This document shows positions 7,544 through 16,600 of a stretch of 25,445 nucleotides of DNA, piece after piece. Numbering within the stretch: position 1 is the first letter of the stretch; every line of letters starts with the position of its first letter. The DNA is from Cytophagaceae bacterium (GTDB lineage Bacteria > Bacteroidota > Bacteroidia > Cytophagales > Cytophagaceae): assembly GCA_021151805.1 (NCBI GenBank), contig JAGKWN010000089.1, positions 1-25,445 on the forward strand. Reading direction: 5' to 3'. A model generated the notes under the pieces. The model did no database searches. It was not told the origin of the DNA and saw only the letters and a program-made list of their open reading frames with translations. Made by a program: the position numbers and the translations under genes.

Positions 7544-9206
7544 AGAATAAAAAGGCAATGATTACGAGTAAGGCGCATCCGATCGCATTCAGCCACAGGT
7601 AAGCCATAATATCTTTCATCCAGATTGCGATGATGATGATTTCTGTAATAATAGCAGCATAAAAAACTGCGCTTCCTTTGATCTGCTTTAAATAAAAAGC
7701 TACTAAAAATATTCCTAAGATGTTGCCATAGAATAAAGAGCCGAGCTCATTCACGGCTTCAATAAGATTACCAACTTTACCGGCATACAGTGCAACGATT
7801 ACACAGAATACACCCCATGCTGCAGTAGCCCACCGGGATGCATTTAGGTAGGTTTGGTCGTCGCCGGTAGTATTAATAAAACGTTTATAAAAATCGATCA
7901 CACTGGTTGATGCCAGTGAGTTGATACCGCTGGCTGTTGAACCCATGGATGCGAGCAGTATGATGGCAATGAGCAATCCTACCAAACCAACCGGAAGGTA
8001 CTTTGTAACAAAACTTAAAAAAACATAATTGGTATCGTTGTCGTCAGCCTGCTCATTATTTTTTAACATTAAATCTTTGGCTTTGGATTTTATAGCTTTA
8101 GCCTTAGATTCATCGGCCTGCAATTGTTGTCGAGCCTCTGCAATCGCTTGTTCATCGTCAGCATCAATAGCTGTGATCAATGCAGTTGCATGCTGTTTTT
8201 TGTATACATGTGTTTGTTGATGTTCACTTTCCAGCTGCTGATATTCTTTTCCGTAACGGCTTTTTTCGATCCGGTTTACTTCTGTTTGATTGAAGAATAG
8301 CGGAGGAGTATTGAATTGATAAAACACAAAAACCAGTATGCCGATCAATAGAATCGCAAATTGCATCGGTATTTTGATCAAGCTGTTCATGACCAAACCA
8401 AGCCTGCTTTCTTTAATGGATTTGCCGGTTAAGTAGCGGCCTACCTGCGATTGATCGGTACCGAGATAAGACAGCTGAAGAAAGAAGCCGCCGATGATGC
8501 CTGACCAGATGTTATACTCGTCATTCAGATCAAAATTTGTGGTGATCGCATCCAGTTTGTTCATCTTGCCCGCAATCTGTAAGGAATCTACGAAGCCAAT
8601 TTGCTCAGGCAGCAGATGTACAACCATGAATGCTGCCACAAGCAGACCTGAAAAAATAATAGCCATCTGGAACATTTGTGTATAGGCAACGGCTTTTGTA
8701 CCTCCGTAAACAATATAGCTGATCACAATGCTACCTGTAAATAATGTTGTATAGGTAATGTTGATGCCAAGGATGGCTGAGAGAATAATAGCTGGAGCAT
8801 AGATCGTAATACCTGTAGACAAGCCCCGCTGCAATAAAAAGAGAAAGGCGGTTAATGATCTTGTTTTACTGTCGAAACGGTTTTCTAAATATTCGTAAGC
8901 AGTATATACATTGAGTGATCGGAAGATCGGAATAAATGTTTTGCATAAAATAACGGTTGCAATAGGTAGTCCAAAATACAACTGCACGAAACCCATGCCG
9001 TCGCTGTATGCCTTGCCCGGTAATGCAATGAATGTGATGGCACTCGCCTGTGTAGCCATCACAGACAAACCTACCTGATACCACGGCAATTCATGGTCTG
9101 CCAGCAGATAGCCTTCAATGTTGCGGGCGCCTCTGCTTTTCCATAACCCGTAAGCAACAATGCTCAGGATCGTTATTGCCAGTACATACCAATCGATAAT
9201 ACTCAT
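7527..9206 (-). CDS. Sodium:solute symporter (SSS family)
   Basis: Inner-membrane Na+-coupled transporter of 559 residues with about 13 hydrophobic helices. The N-terminus has the family pattern RNIEGYLLADHELPWYQVG (28-46), and ATQASAITFIALPGKAYSDG (51-70) is the broken first core helix. LLASMGSTASGINSLAS (417-433) corresponds to the helix with the second Na+ site. Residues about 302-394 are an unusual charged, Gln/Ala/Lys-rich stretch that by homology lies in a periplasmic loop. The substrate is not identifiable; a sugar or amino sugar is suggested only by the deacetylase in the operon. The start overlaps the 40-residue membrane protein gene by ATGA, and the end overlaps the cytochrome gene. 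Confidence 0.92.
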   Translation of the reverse strand: MSIIDWYVLAITILSIVAYGLWKSRGARNIEGYLLADHELPWYQVGLSVMATQASAITFIALPGKAYSDGMGFVQLYFGLPIATVILCKTFIPIFRSLNVYTAYEYLENRFDSKTRSLTAFLFLLQRGLSTGITIYAPAIILSAILGINITYTTLFTGSIVISYIVYGGTKAVAYTQMFQMAIIFSGLLVAAFMVVHLLPEQIGFVDSLQIAGKMNKLDAITTNFDLNDEYNIWSGIIGGFFLQLSYLGTDQSQVGRYLTGKSIKESRLGLVMNSLIKIPMQFAILLIGILVFVFYQFNTPPLFFNQTEVNRIEKSRYGKEYQQLESEHQQTHVYKKQHATALITAIDADDEQAIAEARQQLQADESKAKAIKSKAKDLMLKNNEQADDNDTNYVFLSFVTKYLPVGLVGLLIAIILLASMGSTASGINSLASTSVIDFYKRFINTTGDDQTYLNASRWATAAWGVFCVIVALYAGKVGNLIEAVNELGSLFYGNILGIFLVAFYLKQIKGSAVFYAAIITEIIIIAIWMKDIMAYLWLNAIGCALLVIIAFLFYEKNF

Positions 9207-9325
9207 TTGAAATAATTTGTAAAAATATAAAACAGGATGAGTGTGATAACCAGACTCCCGATTATAAAGGTATACACATTATTCCATGTATTCAGAAAAG
9301 GTGGTTTATCTTCCTGCTCAGACAT
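9203..9325 (-). CDS. 40-residue single-helix membrane protein, possible symporter partner
   Basis: ATG at 9325, TGA at 9203-9205. The product has a soluble, acidic, proline-containing start (MSEQEDKPPFLNTWNNVYTF) and one transmembrane helix (about 18-36), ending NYFK. It begins 1 nt after the deacetylase stop codon (9327-9329), and its TGA overlaps the symporter ATG as ATGA, so it is embedded in an operon with translational coupling. Known SSS transporters ActP and PanF have small membrane genes just upstream (YjcH and YhdT); this one is shorter and shows no clear relationship to them. A role as transporter subunit or assembly factor is inferred from position only. Confidence 0.8.
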   Translation of the reverse strand: MSEQEDKPPFLNTWNNVYTFIIGSLVITLILFYIFTNYFK

Positions 9326-9326
9326 A

Positions 9327-11813
9327 TTATTTATTTTCCGGAATGCTCAATAAGTTTATAAACAAGCGGTATGCACCGGGTACACCGGCAGGTAGCTCAC
9401 GGAAGAATACCAGGCCTGTATAAACAAAGTTTCCTTTGCCATATGGGGCAACAATTAAGCTGCCTCCATTCGGTTTTTCATTCGGGTCATTTAAAGAGAG
9501 CATGGATTGATAATGCGCATCTGTTTCGGTTGCAAAATAAATTCCACGTTCCTGAACCCAACCACTGAAGTCTGCTGAAGTGATTTTATTTGGATATTGA
9601 AAAACAGCATGCGTTGGCTGCAGAATACGTACTTCAGCTTGCTCATCTGTTACACGGTCTCTGGAAATCGTGAACGGGTATGGGCCGATCTTTGCCAGCA
9701 ACGGACCTATGCGGTTGTTGGTGTTGTATTGTACAATGAGATTGCCGCCTTGCTCTACATACTGCATCAATGTTTTGTAATACACCTGTAAACGGTCGTT
9801 TGTATTGTATGCACGGATACCCGTTACAATGGCATTGTATTGTTTTAAATCACCTTTGTCCAGTAAGTCATCTGTTAAGATCGTGACGTTGTAGCCTACT
9901 TGTTTCAGGCATGCTACTACATCGTCGCCAGCTCCAGGGATGTAGCCGATATTCTTTCCTGCAGTACGCAAATCCAGATGTACAATAGTAGCTTCTGCAT
10001 CTGTTAAAATAAATTGATAAGGAATGTGGTCATATTCGATTCGGGTAATTCCTTTGGTAAGCGTTTCATCGTTCACTTTTATGAAGGCCGAAATTTTTCC
10101 ACTCAGGCTTGTTGCTGAAGGTTGAATAGAAACTGTAATAAGTGCTTCATCACCTTTTGCATTTAGTTTGAAGGAATTGTTTGCAGAGGTTGCTTTCCAG
10201 CCTGCCGGTAGCTGACAGTCAAGCGTTCCGCTGACGTTGGCTATATTTGCTTTTATAACAAAAGAAATATTTTTTGGAAGTGTATCATTCAATACATATA
10301 CACGCTCGGCAATATTTACAGTAGCAGCCGGCAGTATTTCCAACGGACGGTATATTTCACCTTTAACCGGGTCCGTATATTTATATACAACCGGACGAGT
10401 AACGGATAATTGTAAACCTTCTATGGTTACGGTAAATACAACGTTTGCTGCAGGATCATTCTCTGGCTTGCCTATTAACATTGGATTGGTAACAGTATAC
10501 AATCCAAGGCTGTGTTTTTGATTAAGCCAATATGGATTTGAATATGCAAACTCCTTTGGCAATTTGCCAATATGTTTGAACGTATACAGTTCGTTCGGTT
10601 TTAAGGTTAGAGTGAGTGCACTATCCTGGTTGATGTAACGGATGCCATTTACGGTTACCAGACTTTTATTGCGGCTGATGATTTGTACAGTAGTTGCAAG
10701 ATCATTTCCGGGAATGGCTATGTAATCGGCAGCATAGGCTTCCATCCACAAACCGGAAGATGCCAGCAGCAATTCTTCTGTTTCTTTCAGTGCATATTTT
10801 TTCCAGGCACGTAAGGTTGCGTCTGTTTCAGTCAATGCCTGCAGCTGTTTGTAGAAGGCTACCAGATCCGGCACGATTAGCTGAGGTTGTTGGGCATTGT
10901 ATTTGGCAATGATCTTATCGAGTGATTTTGAAAGCTTGGCAGCTGCAGGGAAGCGGCTCCAGCTGATATTGATGTTTTCAAAAATATCTTTTGAAACAGA
11001 ATCACCACCAAGCTGTTTAAAATATTCGATTGTTTGTCCGCGTGTCTTCGCTGTACCGAAGCCCTGGCTTTTGTGCATGGATCTGTTTTCAGAAGCCAGT
11101 TCTCCGTATGATTTTCCCAGCAGCGGGTTATAGCCACCGATATCAATTTTGATCTGGCTTTCAGATGTGGTATTGATTGTACCAAAGCTGAAGGTATTCC
11201 AGAAGATACGTTTGGCCTGCCACACTTGGGTATATTTTAATTGTTCGGGAAAACGGTTTGGATCTGCTGCAGCAGTGAATGCTTCAATGGCAAGGATGGC
11301 AGAAGCGGTGTGGTGGCCATGCCCACCTTCGCCGGTTGTAGGGAAGCGTGTAATGATCACATCCGGTTTAAAATTACGGATCACCCATACAACGTCTGCA
11401 AGTATGCTGTCCTTGTTCCAGAAGCCAAAGGTCTCATCGGGATTTTTTGAATAACCAAAATCATTGGCGCGGGTAAAGAATTGTTCTGCACCATCGATAC
11501 GTCTTGCTGCCAGCAGCTCTTCTGTACGGATCAAACCCAGTGGTTCGCCTTGTTCCTTACCGATCAGGTTTTGTCCGCCGTCGCCACGTGTTAACGACAG
11601 GTAGCCGGTACGCAGCTTGCGTTCGTAGGAGAGATAGGGAAGGAGGCGTGTATTTTCATCATCGGGGTGCGCTGCGATGTAAAGCACCGATCCAACGGTA
11701 TTTAATTTATGAAGTTTTTGAAGGATGTCTGCAGAAGATACGGTTGGTGATTGTGCCTGCAAATAGCTGCAATGAAATAATGCAACAAGGAAAAGGATCA
11801 ATATTCTTTTCAT
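9327..11813 (-). CDS. Secreted PIG-L (LmbE) family deacetylase with C-terminal amidotransferase-like domain
   Basis: Exported protein of 828 residues with a signal peptide (1-20, cleavage after LQA). The PIG-L catalytic domain (about 35-270) has the Zn2+ motif AHPDDE (48-53; H49 and D52 as ligands) and GHGHHT (164-169; H168 as third ligand). Family members remove N-acetyl groups from sugars such as GlcNAc derivatives. The middle (about 370-600) looks like beta-sandwich domains. The end (about 605-828) resembles a ThuA/class I glutamine amidotransferase-like fold (YNAIVTGIRAYNTNDRL, then YVEQGGNLIVQYNTNN) with no cysteine at the nucleophile position, so it is probably not a catalytic amidotransferase. 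It is far larger than bacillithiol or mycothiol deacetylases (about 230-300), and export argues against thiol synthesis. First gene of the four-gene operon. Confidence 0.88.
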   Translation of the reverse strand: MKRILILFLVALFHCSYLQAQSPTVSSADILQKLHKLNTVGSVLYIAAHPDDENTRLLPYLSYERKLRTGYLSLTRGDGGQNLIGKEQGEPLGLIRTEELLAARRIDGAEQFFTRANDFGYSKNPDETFGFWNKDSILADVVWVIRNFKPDVIITRFPTTGEGGHGHHTASAILAIEAFTAAADPNRFPEQLKYTQVWQAKRIFWNTFSFGTINTTSESQIKIDIGGYNPLLGKSYGELASENRSMHKSQGFGTAKTRGQTIEYFKQLGGDSVSKDIFENINISWSRFPAAAKLSKSLDKIIAKYNAQQPQLIVPDLVAFYKQLQALTETDATLRAWKKYALKETEELLLASSGLWMEAYAADYIAIPGNDLATTVQIISRNKSLVTVNGIRYINQDSALTLTLKPNELYTFKHIGKLPKEFAYSNPYWLNQKHSLGLYTVTNPMLIGKPENDPAANVVFTVTIEGLQLSVTRPVVYKYTDPVKGEIYRPLEILPAATVNIAERVYVLNDTLPKNISFVIKANIANVSGTLDCQLPAGWKATSANNSFKLNAKGDEALITVSIQPSATSLSGKISAFIKVNDETLTKGITRIEYDHIPYQFILTDAEATIVHLDLRTAGKNIGYIPGAGDDVVACLKQVGYNVTILTDDLLDKGDLKQYNAIVTGIRAYNTNDRLQVYYKTLMQYVEQGGNLIVQYNTNNRIGPLLAKIGPYPFTISRDRVTDEQAEVRILQPTHAVFQYPNKITSADFSGWVQERGIYFATETDAHYQSMLSLNDPNEKPNGGSLIVAPYGKGNFVYTGLVFFRELPAGVPGAYRLFINLLSIPENK

Positions 11814-11840
11814 GAAATGCTAAAAGATAATATGGAAAGA

Positions 11841-11870
11841 CAAGGTATAAAAAACATGTTTGTATAACAA
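11841..11870 (-). promoter_or_regulatory. Candidate promoter of the deacetylase operon
   Basis: Read on the minus strand, TTG (11870-11868) is followed after 20 nt by TACCTTG (11847-11841), close to the Bacteroidota -33/-7 pattern but one T short of TAnnTTTG. It predicts a leader of roughly 25 nt before the ATG at 11813. Confidence 0.3.
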
Positions 11871-11875
11871 CATGT
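11854..11875. repeat. Inverted repeat ACATGTT-N8-AACATGT, possible operator
   Basis: Two perfect 7-bp arms (11854-11860 and 11869-11875) are separated by 8 nt and overlap the -33 region of the candidate promoter. A related 8-bp palindrome AACATGTT occurs at 11990-11997. The spacing suits a dimeric regulator, but no regulator gene is adjacent. Confidence 0.35.
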
Positions 11876-12135
11876 CAGAAGTACTTTGAACGTATGTTAA
11901 TATGGTACAATTGCACCTCTTAAAAAGTTCATTATTACTGCTTGTACAAAATAATATCCTTGATAGTCAGAGCTATTATTTTATTATGTAACATGTTTAT
12001 GAAAGAAGTCTTGAATATGAACAGCATTAAGCTGCTTATAAAAAATCACTGGAAGCCTTGAATCCGTTTAGTACCCCTAAAACAACCAAACGAAAACAAA
12101 AACTTCCAGCTTTATCTTAAATGTGTATGTAGCGC

Positions 12136-13605
12136 TTATTTTTTCCAGCCACCACCTAATGAACGGTAGAAGTATACCATTGCATTGATCTGATTTTTTT
12201 TAGTTTCAATAAGTTCCATTTTTGATTCCAACGCATCACGTTGCGTTAATAATACTTCCATATAATCAGCTCTTGCAGAAGCAAACAAGCCTGTTGAAAT
12301 GGTAACAGATTCATTCAGTGCCTGTACTTGTAATGCCTGAAGTTCATAGCTTTTGCCAAGGTTGTTGATTTTAGCCAATTGGTTTGCTACTTCGATGTAA
12401 GCATTTAACAATGTACGTTCATAATTATATGCGGCCTGTACCTGTTTTGCGTTCGCACCCAAATACATTGCTTTAATTTCTGCTCTGTTGATCAATGGCG
12501 CTACTAATGTTCCGCCTAAAGAAAAGAGCATTGATTCCGGACTGCTGATGACTAACTTCGGATTGAAGGCTTCATAACCAATACCTCCAGTGATGCGCAA
12601 TACAGGGTAGAAGTTTGCTTTGGCAACTTTCACATCAAGCTTTGCAGCTTCCAGTTGTTCTTCAGCTTTTTTAACATCATAACGGTTTTGTAATAATTGC
12701 GAAGGAACACCTGCATGTATGGTATCCGGAATGATGTTGATGAATGACGCTGAGTTTCTTGTGATCGGTTTGGGATATCTACCTACCAGAAAGTTCAGTT
12801 TATTTTCTGTTTCTGTGATCTTCTGCTGAATGCCGAATTGAAGGCTTTGTGTATAGTACACTTGTGCTTCAAACCGACGTACAGCCAATTCAGTAACTTT
12901 CGCAGATTGCTTTTCCATACGCACTGTTTTAAGGGCGTCGTTCTGGATGGCAATGTTCTTCTTCAGGATATCAAGTTGGTTATCCAGCGCCATTAATTCA
13001 TAATAGGTGCTTGCAATTTCAGATACTAAATTTGTGATCATGAAATTTCTTCCTTCCACAGAAGCAAGGTATCTGTGTACCGCAGCACGTTTAGCATTGC
13101 GTAACTTTTTCCAGATATCTACTTCCCACGATAGACTTGCTCCGACCATGAAATCCGGCAATACTTCAGGGATGGATTTTCCGGGTTCAATCTCAACACC
13201 CGGGGTATTATCGATGGCTCCGAAACGTGTATTTCTGCCGACCTTCTCTGCACTTGCTCCAACACCTACATCAACTGTAGGGAAGATCCGACCTTTGCGG
13301 GCTCTTACTTCAGCCTGTGCAATATTGATTTCATACAGCATGATGTTCAGCTCCTGGTTGTTCTGCAGGGCAGTATCAATCAGGGCAACCAGATTGGCAT
13401 CCGTAAAATACTTTTTCCAGTCTACCTCAGCGGTATTTACTGTGTCCTGGGTATTTTTAATTTTCGCGCTTGCAGTATCCTGCGAACCAAAGTTCGCAGG
13501 GACATTTTTATTGGCAGTCTTTTGTGTAACAGAAGGGGCACATGCCCAAACCATTAGCGCCAGTGAGGCTGCTATAAGGCTTTGATATGTGGTTTTTTTA
13601 AGCAT
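12136..13605 (-). CDS. TolC/OprM-type outer-membrane efflux lipoprotein
   Basis: Outer-membrane channel of a tripartite efflux pump, about 489 residues from the ATG at 13605. A GTG six codons upstream is in frame but less likely, because the ATG gives the tight ATGCTTAA overlap (8 nt) with the pump gene stop. The signal sequence ends at a lipobox-like VWAC (cysteine 22), typical of NodT/OprM-type lipoproteins. Two outer-membrane efflux repeats follow: the first with DANLVALIDTALQNNQELN and the long helix EINIAQAEVRARKGRIFPTV, the second with LQNRYDVKKAEEQLEAAKLDVKVAKANFYP (quoted in part: VKKAEEQLEAA, KANFYPVL). The C-terminal helix includes TQRDALESKMELIETKKNQ. Last gene of the adaptor-pump-channel operon. 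Confidence 0.92.
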   Translation of the reverse strand: MLKKTTYQSLIAASLALMVWACAPSVTQKTANKNVPANFGSQDTASAKIKNTQDTVNTAEVDWKKYFTDANLVALIDTALQNNQELNIMLYEINIAQAEVRARKGRIFPTVDVGVGASAEKVGRNTRFGAIDNTPGVEIEPGKSIPEVLPDFMVGASLSWEVDIWKKLRNAKRAAVHRYLASVEGRNFMITNLVSEIASTYYELMALDNQLDILKKNIAIQNDALKTVRMEKQSAKVTELAVRRFEAQVYYTQSLQFGIQQKITETENKLNFLVGRYPKPITRNSASFINIIPDTIHAGVPSQLLQNRYDVKKAEEQLEAAKLDVKVAKANFYPVLRITGGIGYEAFNPKLVISSPESMLFSLGGTLVAPLINRAEIKAMYLGANAKQVQAAYNYERTLLNAYIEVANQLAKINNLGKSYELQALQVQALNESVTISTGLFASARADYMEVLLTQRDALESKMELIETKKNQINAMVYFYRSLGGGWKK

Positions 13606-16600
13606 GGTGGTTCTTATCTTCACTTAATGGATCAAAATCTTCATCTTTAATCATTTTGCGGCCTTCAGCAATACTGCCGAAGATGTAGTACAATCCAGGG
13701 ACGATGATTACCCCGAATATAGTTCCGAATAACATACCTCCCAGAGAAGCTGCTCCGATTGTCTTGTTACCGATAGCACCAGGACCATGGGCAAAGATCA
13801 ACGGAATCAAACCTGCAATGAAGGCGAACGAAGTCATCAAGATTGGTCTGAAACGGGCTTTGGCACCTTCAATGGCTGCTTCCAGCACGGTCATTCCTTC
13901 ATTGTGTTTCATCACGGCATATTCCACGATCAACACGGCGTTCTTACCAAGCAAACCAACGAGCATAACCAAGGCTACCTGGCCATAGATATCGTTTGCC
14001 ATACCAGTTGTTTTGATTAACAGGAAGGCTCCGAATACCCCTGCCGGTAAAGACAGGATTACAACCAACGGAAGAATGAAGCTTTCATATTGTGCTGCAA
14101 GTACCAGGTAAACGAATACCAATACGATCAGGAAGATGTATACAGCTTCATTTCCACGGGCAACCTCATCTTTCTGAAGACCTGACCAGTCAATGTCATA
14201 GCCTTTAGGAAGGGTAGTAGCAGCTACTTCTTTGATTGCTTCAATCGCTTCACCACTACTGAATCCTGGTGAAGGAGAACAACGGATAGAAGCTGTGGTA
14301 TACATGTTGTATCGGTTGATCTCATAAATACCTTGTGTCTTCTTGATCTTCATGAAAGATGAATAAGGAACTTGTTCTCCTTTATCATTTTTTACATAAA
14401 GCTTCAGAATGTCTGTAGGTAATTTTCTGAATGATGGATCAGCCTGAACGAATACTTTAAAGAAACGACCGAATTTAATGAAACCAATATCGTACGTACT
14501 ACCGATCATGATTGAGATGTTGTCCATGGCACGTTTGATGGAAACACCTTTTTGCATCGCCAGCTGGTTGTCTATCTCCAGCTCATACTGCGGATAATCG
14601 GTTCTGTAGAATGTAAATAATGCGGTCAATTCTTTTCTCTTCTCAAGGTCTTTCATGAACTTCTTGGTAACACCATCCAGTCGCTCGTAATCGATGGTAG
14701 TGTTTTTATCCAGCAACTGCAGACCAATACCACCGGCAGCTCCATAACCAGGTACCGCAGGCGGACCGAAGAATTCTATTTTGGCACCAGGTATTTCTTT
14801 TGTCAGTTCTTCCAGTTCTTCGATGATCTCAACCACTGTGTGATCTCTGTCATTCCATGGCTTCAAGTTGATCAGCAAGGTACCTGAGTTCGAGCCACGT
14901 CCCTGCGTTAAGATCTCATATCCGGCAAGGGCTGATACAGATCGTATCCCTTCAATTTTTTTACAGGCTTCCTGTAACTGTCTACTTACTTCGTATGTTC
15001 TTTCAAGCGTAGAACCTGGAGGTGTCTGTAATACCGCATAGATCATACCCTGATCTTCTGACGGTACAAAACCTGAAGGAAGAATTTTTGTAATACCTAA
15101 TGTGAAAACGGAGAAAGCAATCAATAAACCTATTGTTACCATTTTTCTGTTGGCAATTACACGCAGGATACCAACATATTTACCTGTAACTTTTTCGAAT
15201 GTTCTGTTAAAGGAATCGATAAAGCGGTTCATTATCGTTTTCTTTCTTGGCTGACCATGAGTATTTTTCAAGATCATGGCACACAATACAGGAGTAAGCG
15301 TTAAGGCTACAACCCCAGAGATAACAATAGATGAAGCCATGGTAATGGCAAACTGTCTGAAGAAAATACCTACCGGACCAGTCATGAATGCTACCGGTAC
15401 GAATACAGAGGTCATCAATAAGGTAATGGCAATGATCGCACCGCTGATCTCTCCCAATACTTCTTTAACAGCCATATAAGGAGAACAGTGTTTTTCTTCC
15501 ATCTTCGCATGGACGGCCTCCACCACAACAATGGCATCATCGACCACAATACCAATGGCAAGTACGAGTGCAAAGAGTGTAATTAAGTTGATGTTCAGAC
15601 CGAAGGCCTGCATCATGAAGAACGCACCAATCAAAGATACCGGAACGGCAAGAATCGGAATAAGCGTTGAACGCCAGTCTCCAAGGAAAATAAACACTAC
15701 AATCGAAACCAGAATAAAAGCATCTCTCAGTGTATGGATTACTTCTTCTGTTGACGCATCAAGGAAAGAAGATACGTCATAGTTGATCTCGTAATCAATG
15801 CCCGGAGGGAAAGTCTTTTTAAGTTCTTCCAGTTTTAATTTAAGCTCTTCAATTACTTCTGTTGCATTACTACCAGCAGCCTGGTTGATTGTGATCGCCG
15901 CAGACGGGAATTCATCTTTGTTCGAATAGATATCATAATACTCACTACCTAATTCTACGGTTGCTACATCTTTCAAACGTAATACCTCACCTTGTGAATT
16001 GGCACGGATGATTACATCCTGGTATTGTGATTCATATTCATACCGGCCTGGATAGGTCAATACATATTCAATGGCTTCTGAGGCTTTACTATCTGCTCTA
16101 CCAATCCTTCCCGGAGAACCAATGATACTTTGCTCACTCAGCGAAGTCATGATTTCTTCCGAAGAAATATTGTAGGCTCGCATACGATCCGGATTTAACC
16201 ATACACGCATGGAGTACTGGCGGCTACCAAGGATACGGGCAAGACCCACACCTTTCACACGCTGTAATTCAGGAAGCATGTTGATGTACGTATAGTTGAA
16301 GATATACTTCATATCTACCTTGGAAGTGTCTTTACCGTACACATCGACATACATCAACATGTTTGGCATCAAACGCTGTACAATGATACCTTCCAGCTGT
16401 ACAAGCGGCGGAAGACGCATCTTCATCTGTTCAATACGGTTCTGGATATTTACAAGCGCCTGGTTGGGATCTGTCCCGAGATCGAATACGATCTGTAAGT
16501 TGGCCTCACCTGAACTGGCACCTGTTGTAAACATGTATTTCATGCCCGGCACACCATTGATGGCCTGTTCAAGCGGAATAAGTACAGAGTTGGTAAGTAC

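Larger units (their letters stand above)
11814..12135. other. 322-bp gap upstream of the deacetylase operon
   Basis: The gap lies between the end of the efflux operon and the start of the deacetylase operon, both on the minus strand. It holds a possible promoter (11841-11870), an ACATGTT / AACATGT inverted repeat and a further AACATGTT palindrome at 11990-11997. No coding region was found. No clear terminator for the efflux operon was seen; CTGGAAG and CTTCCAG copies near 12050-12110 are too far apart. Confidence 0.5.

Noticed and set aside
9327..11813. Assigning the PIG-L gene to bacillithiol synthesis (BshB)
   Set aside because: The signal peptide, 828-residue length and extra domains do not fit the small cytoplasmic BshB enzymes.
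12050..12110. Complementary CTGGAAG and CTTCCAG as a terminator for the efflux operon
   Set aside because: The arms are about 45 nt apart and no T-run follows, so a functional hairpin is unlikely.
13007..13585. 192-residue plus-strand frame antisense to the outer-membrane channel gene
   Set aside because: It lies wholly inside a well-supported gene, has biased Ser/Ala/Thr composition typical of a shadow frame, and resembles no family.
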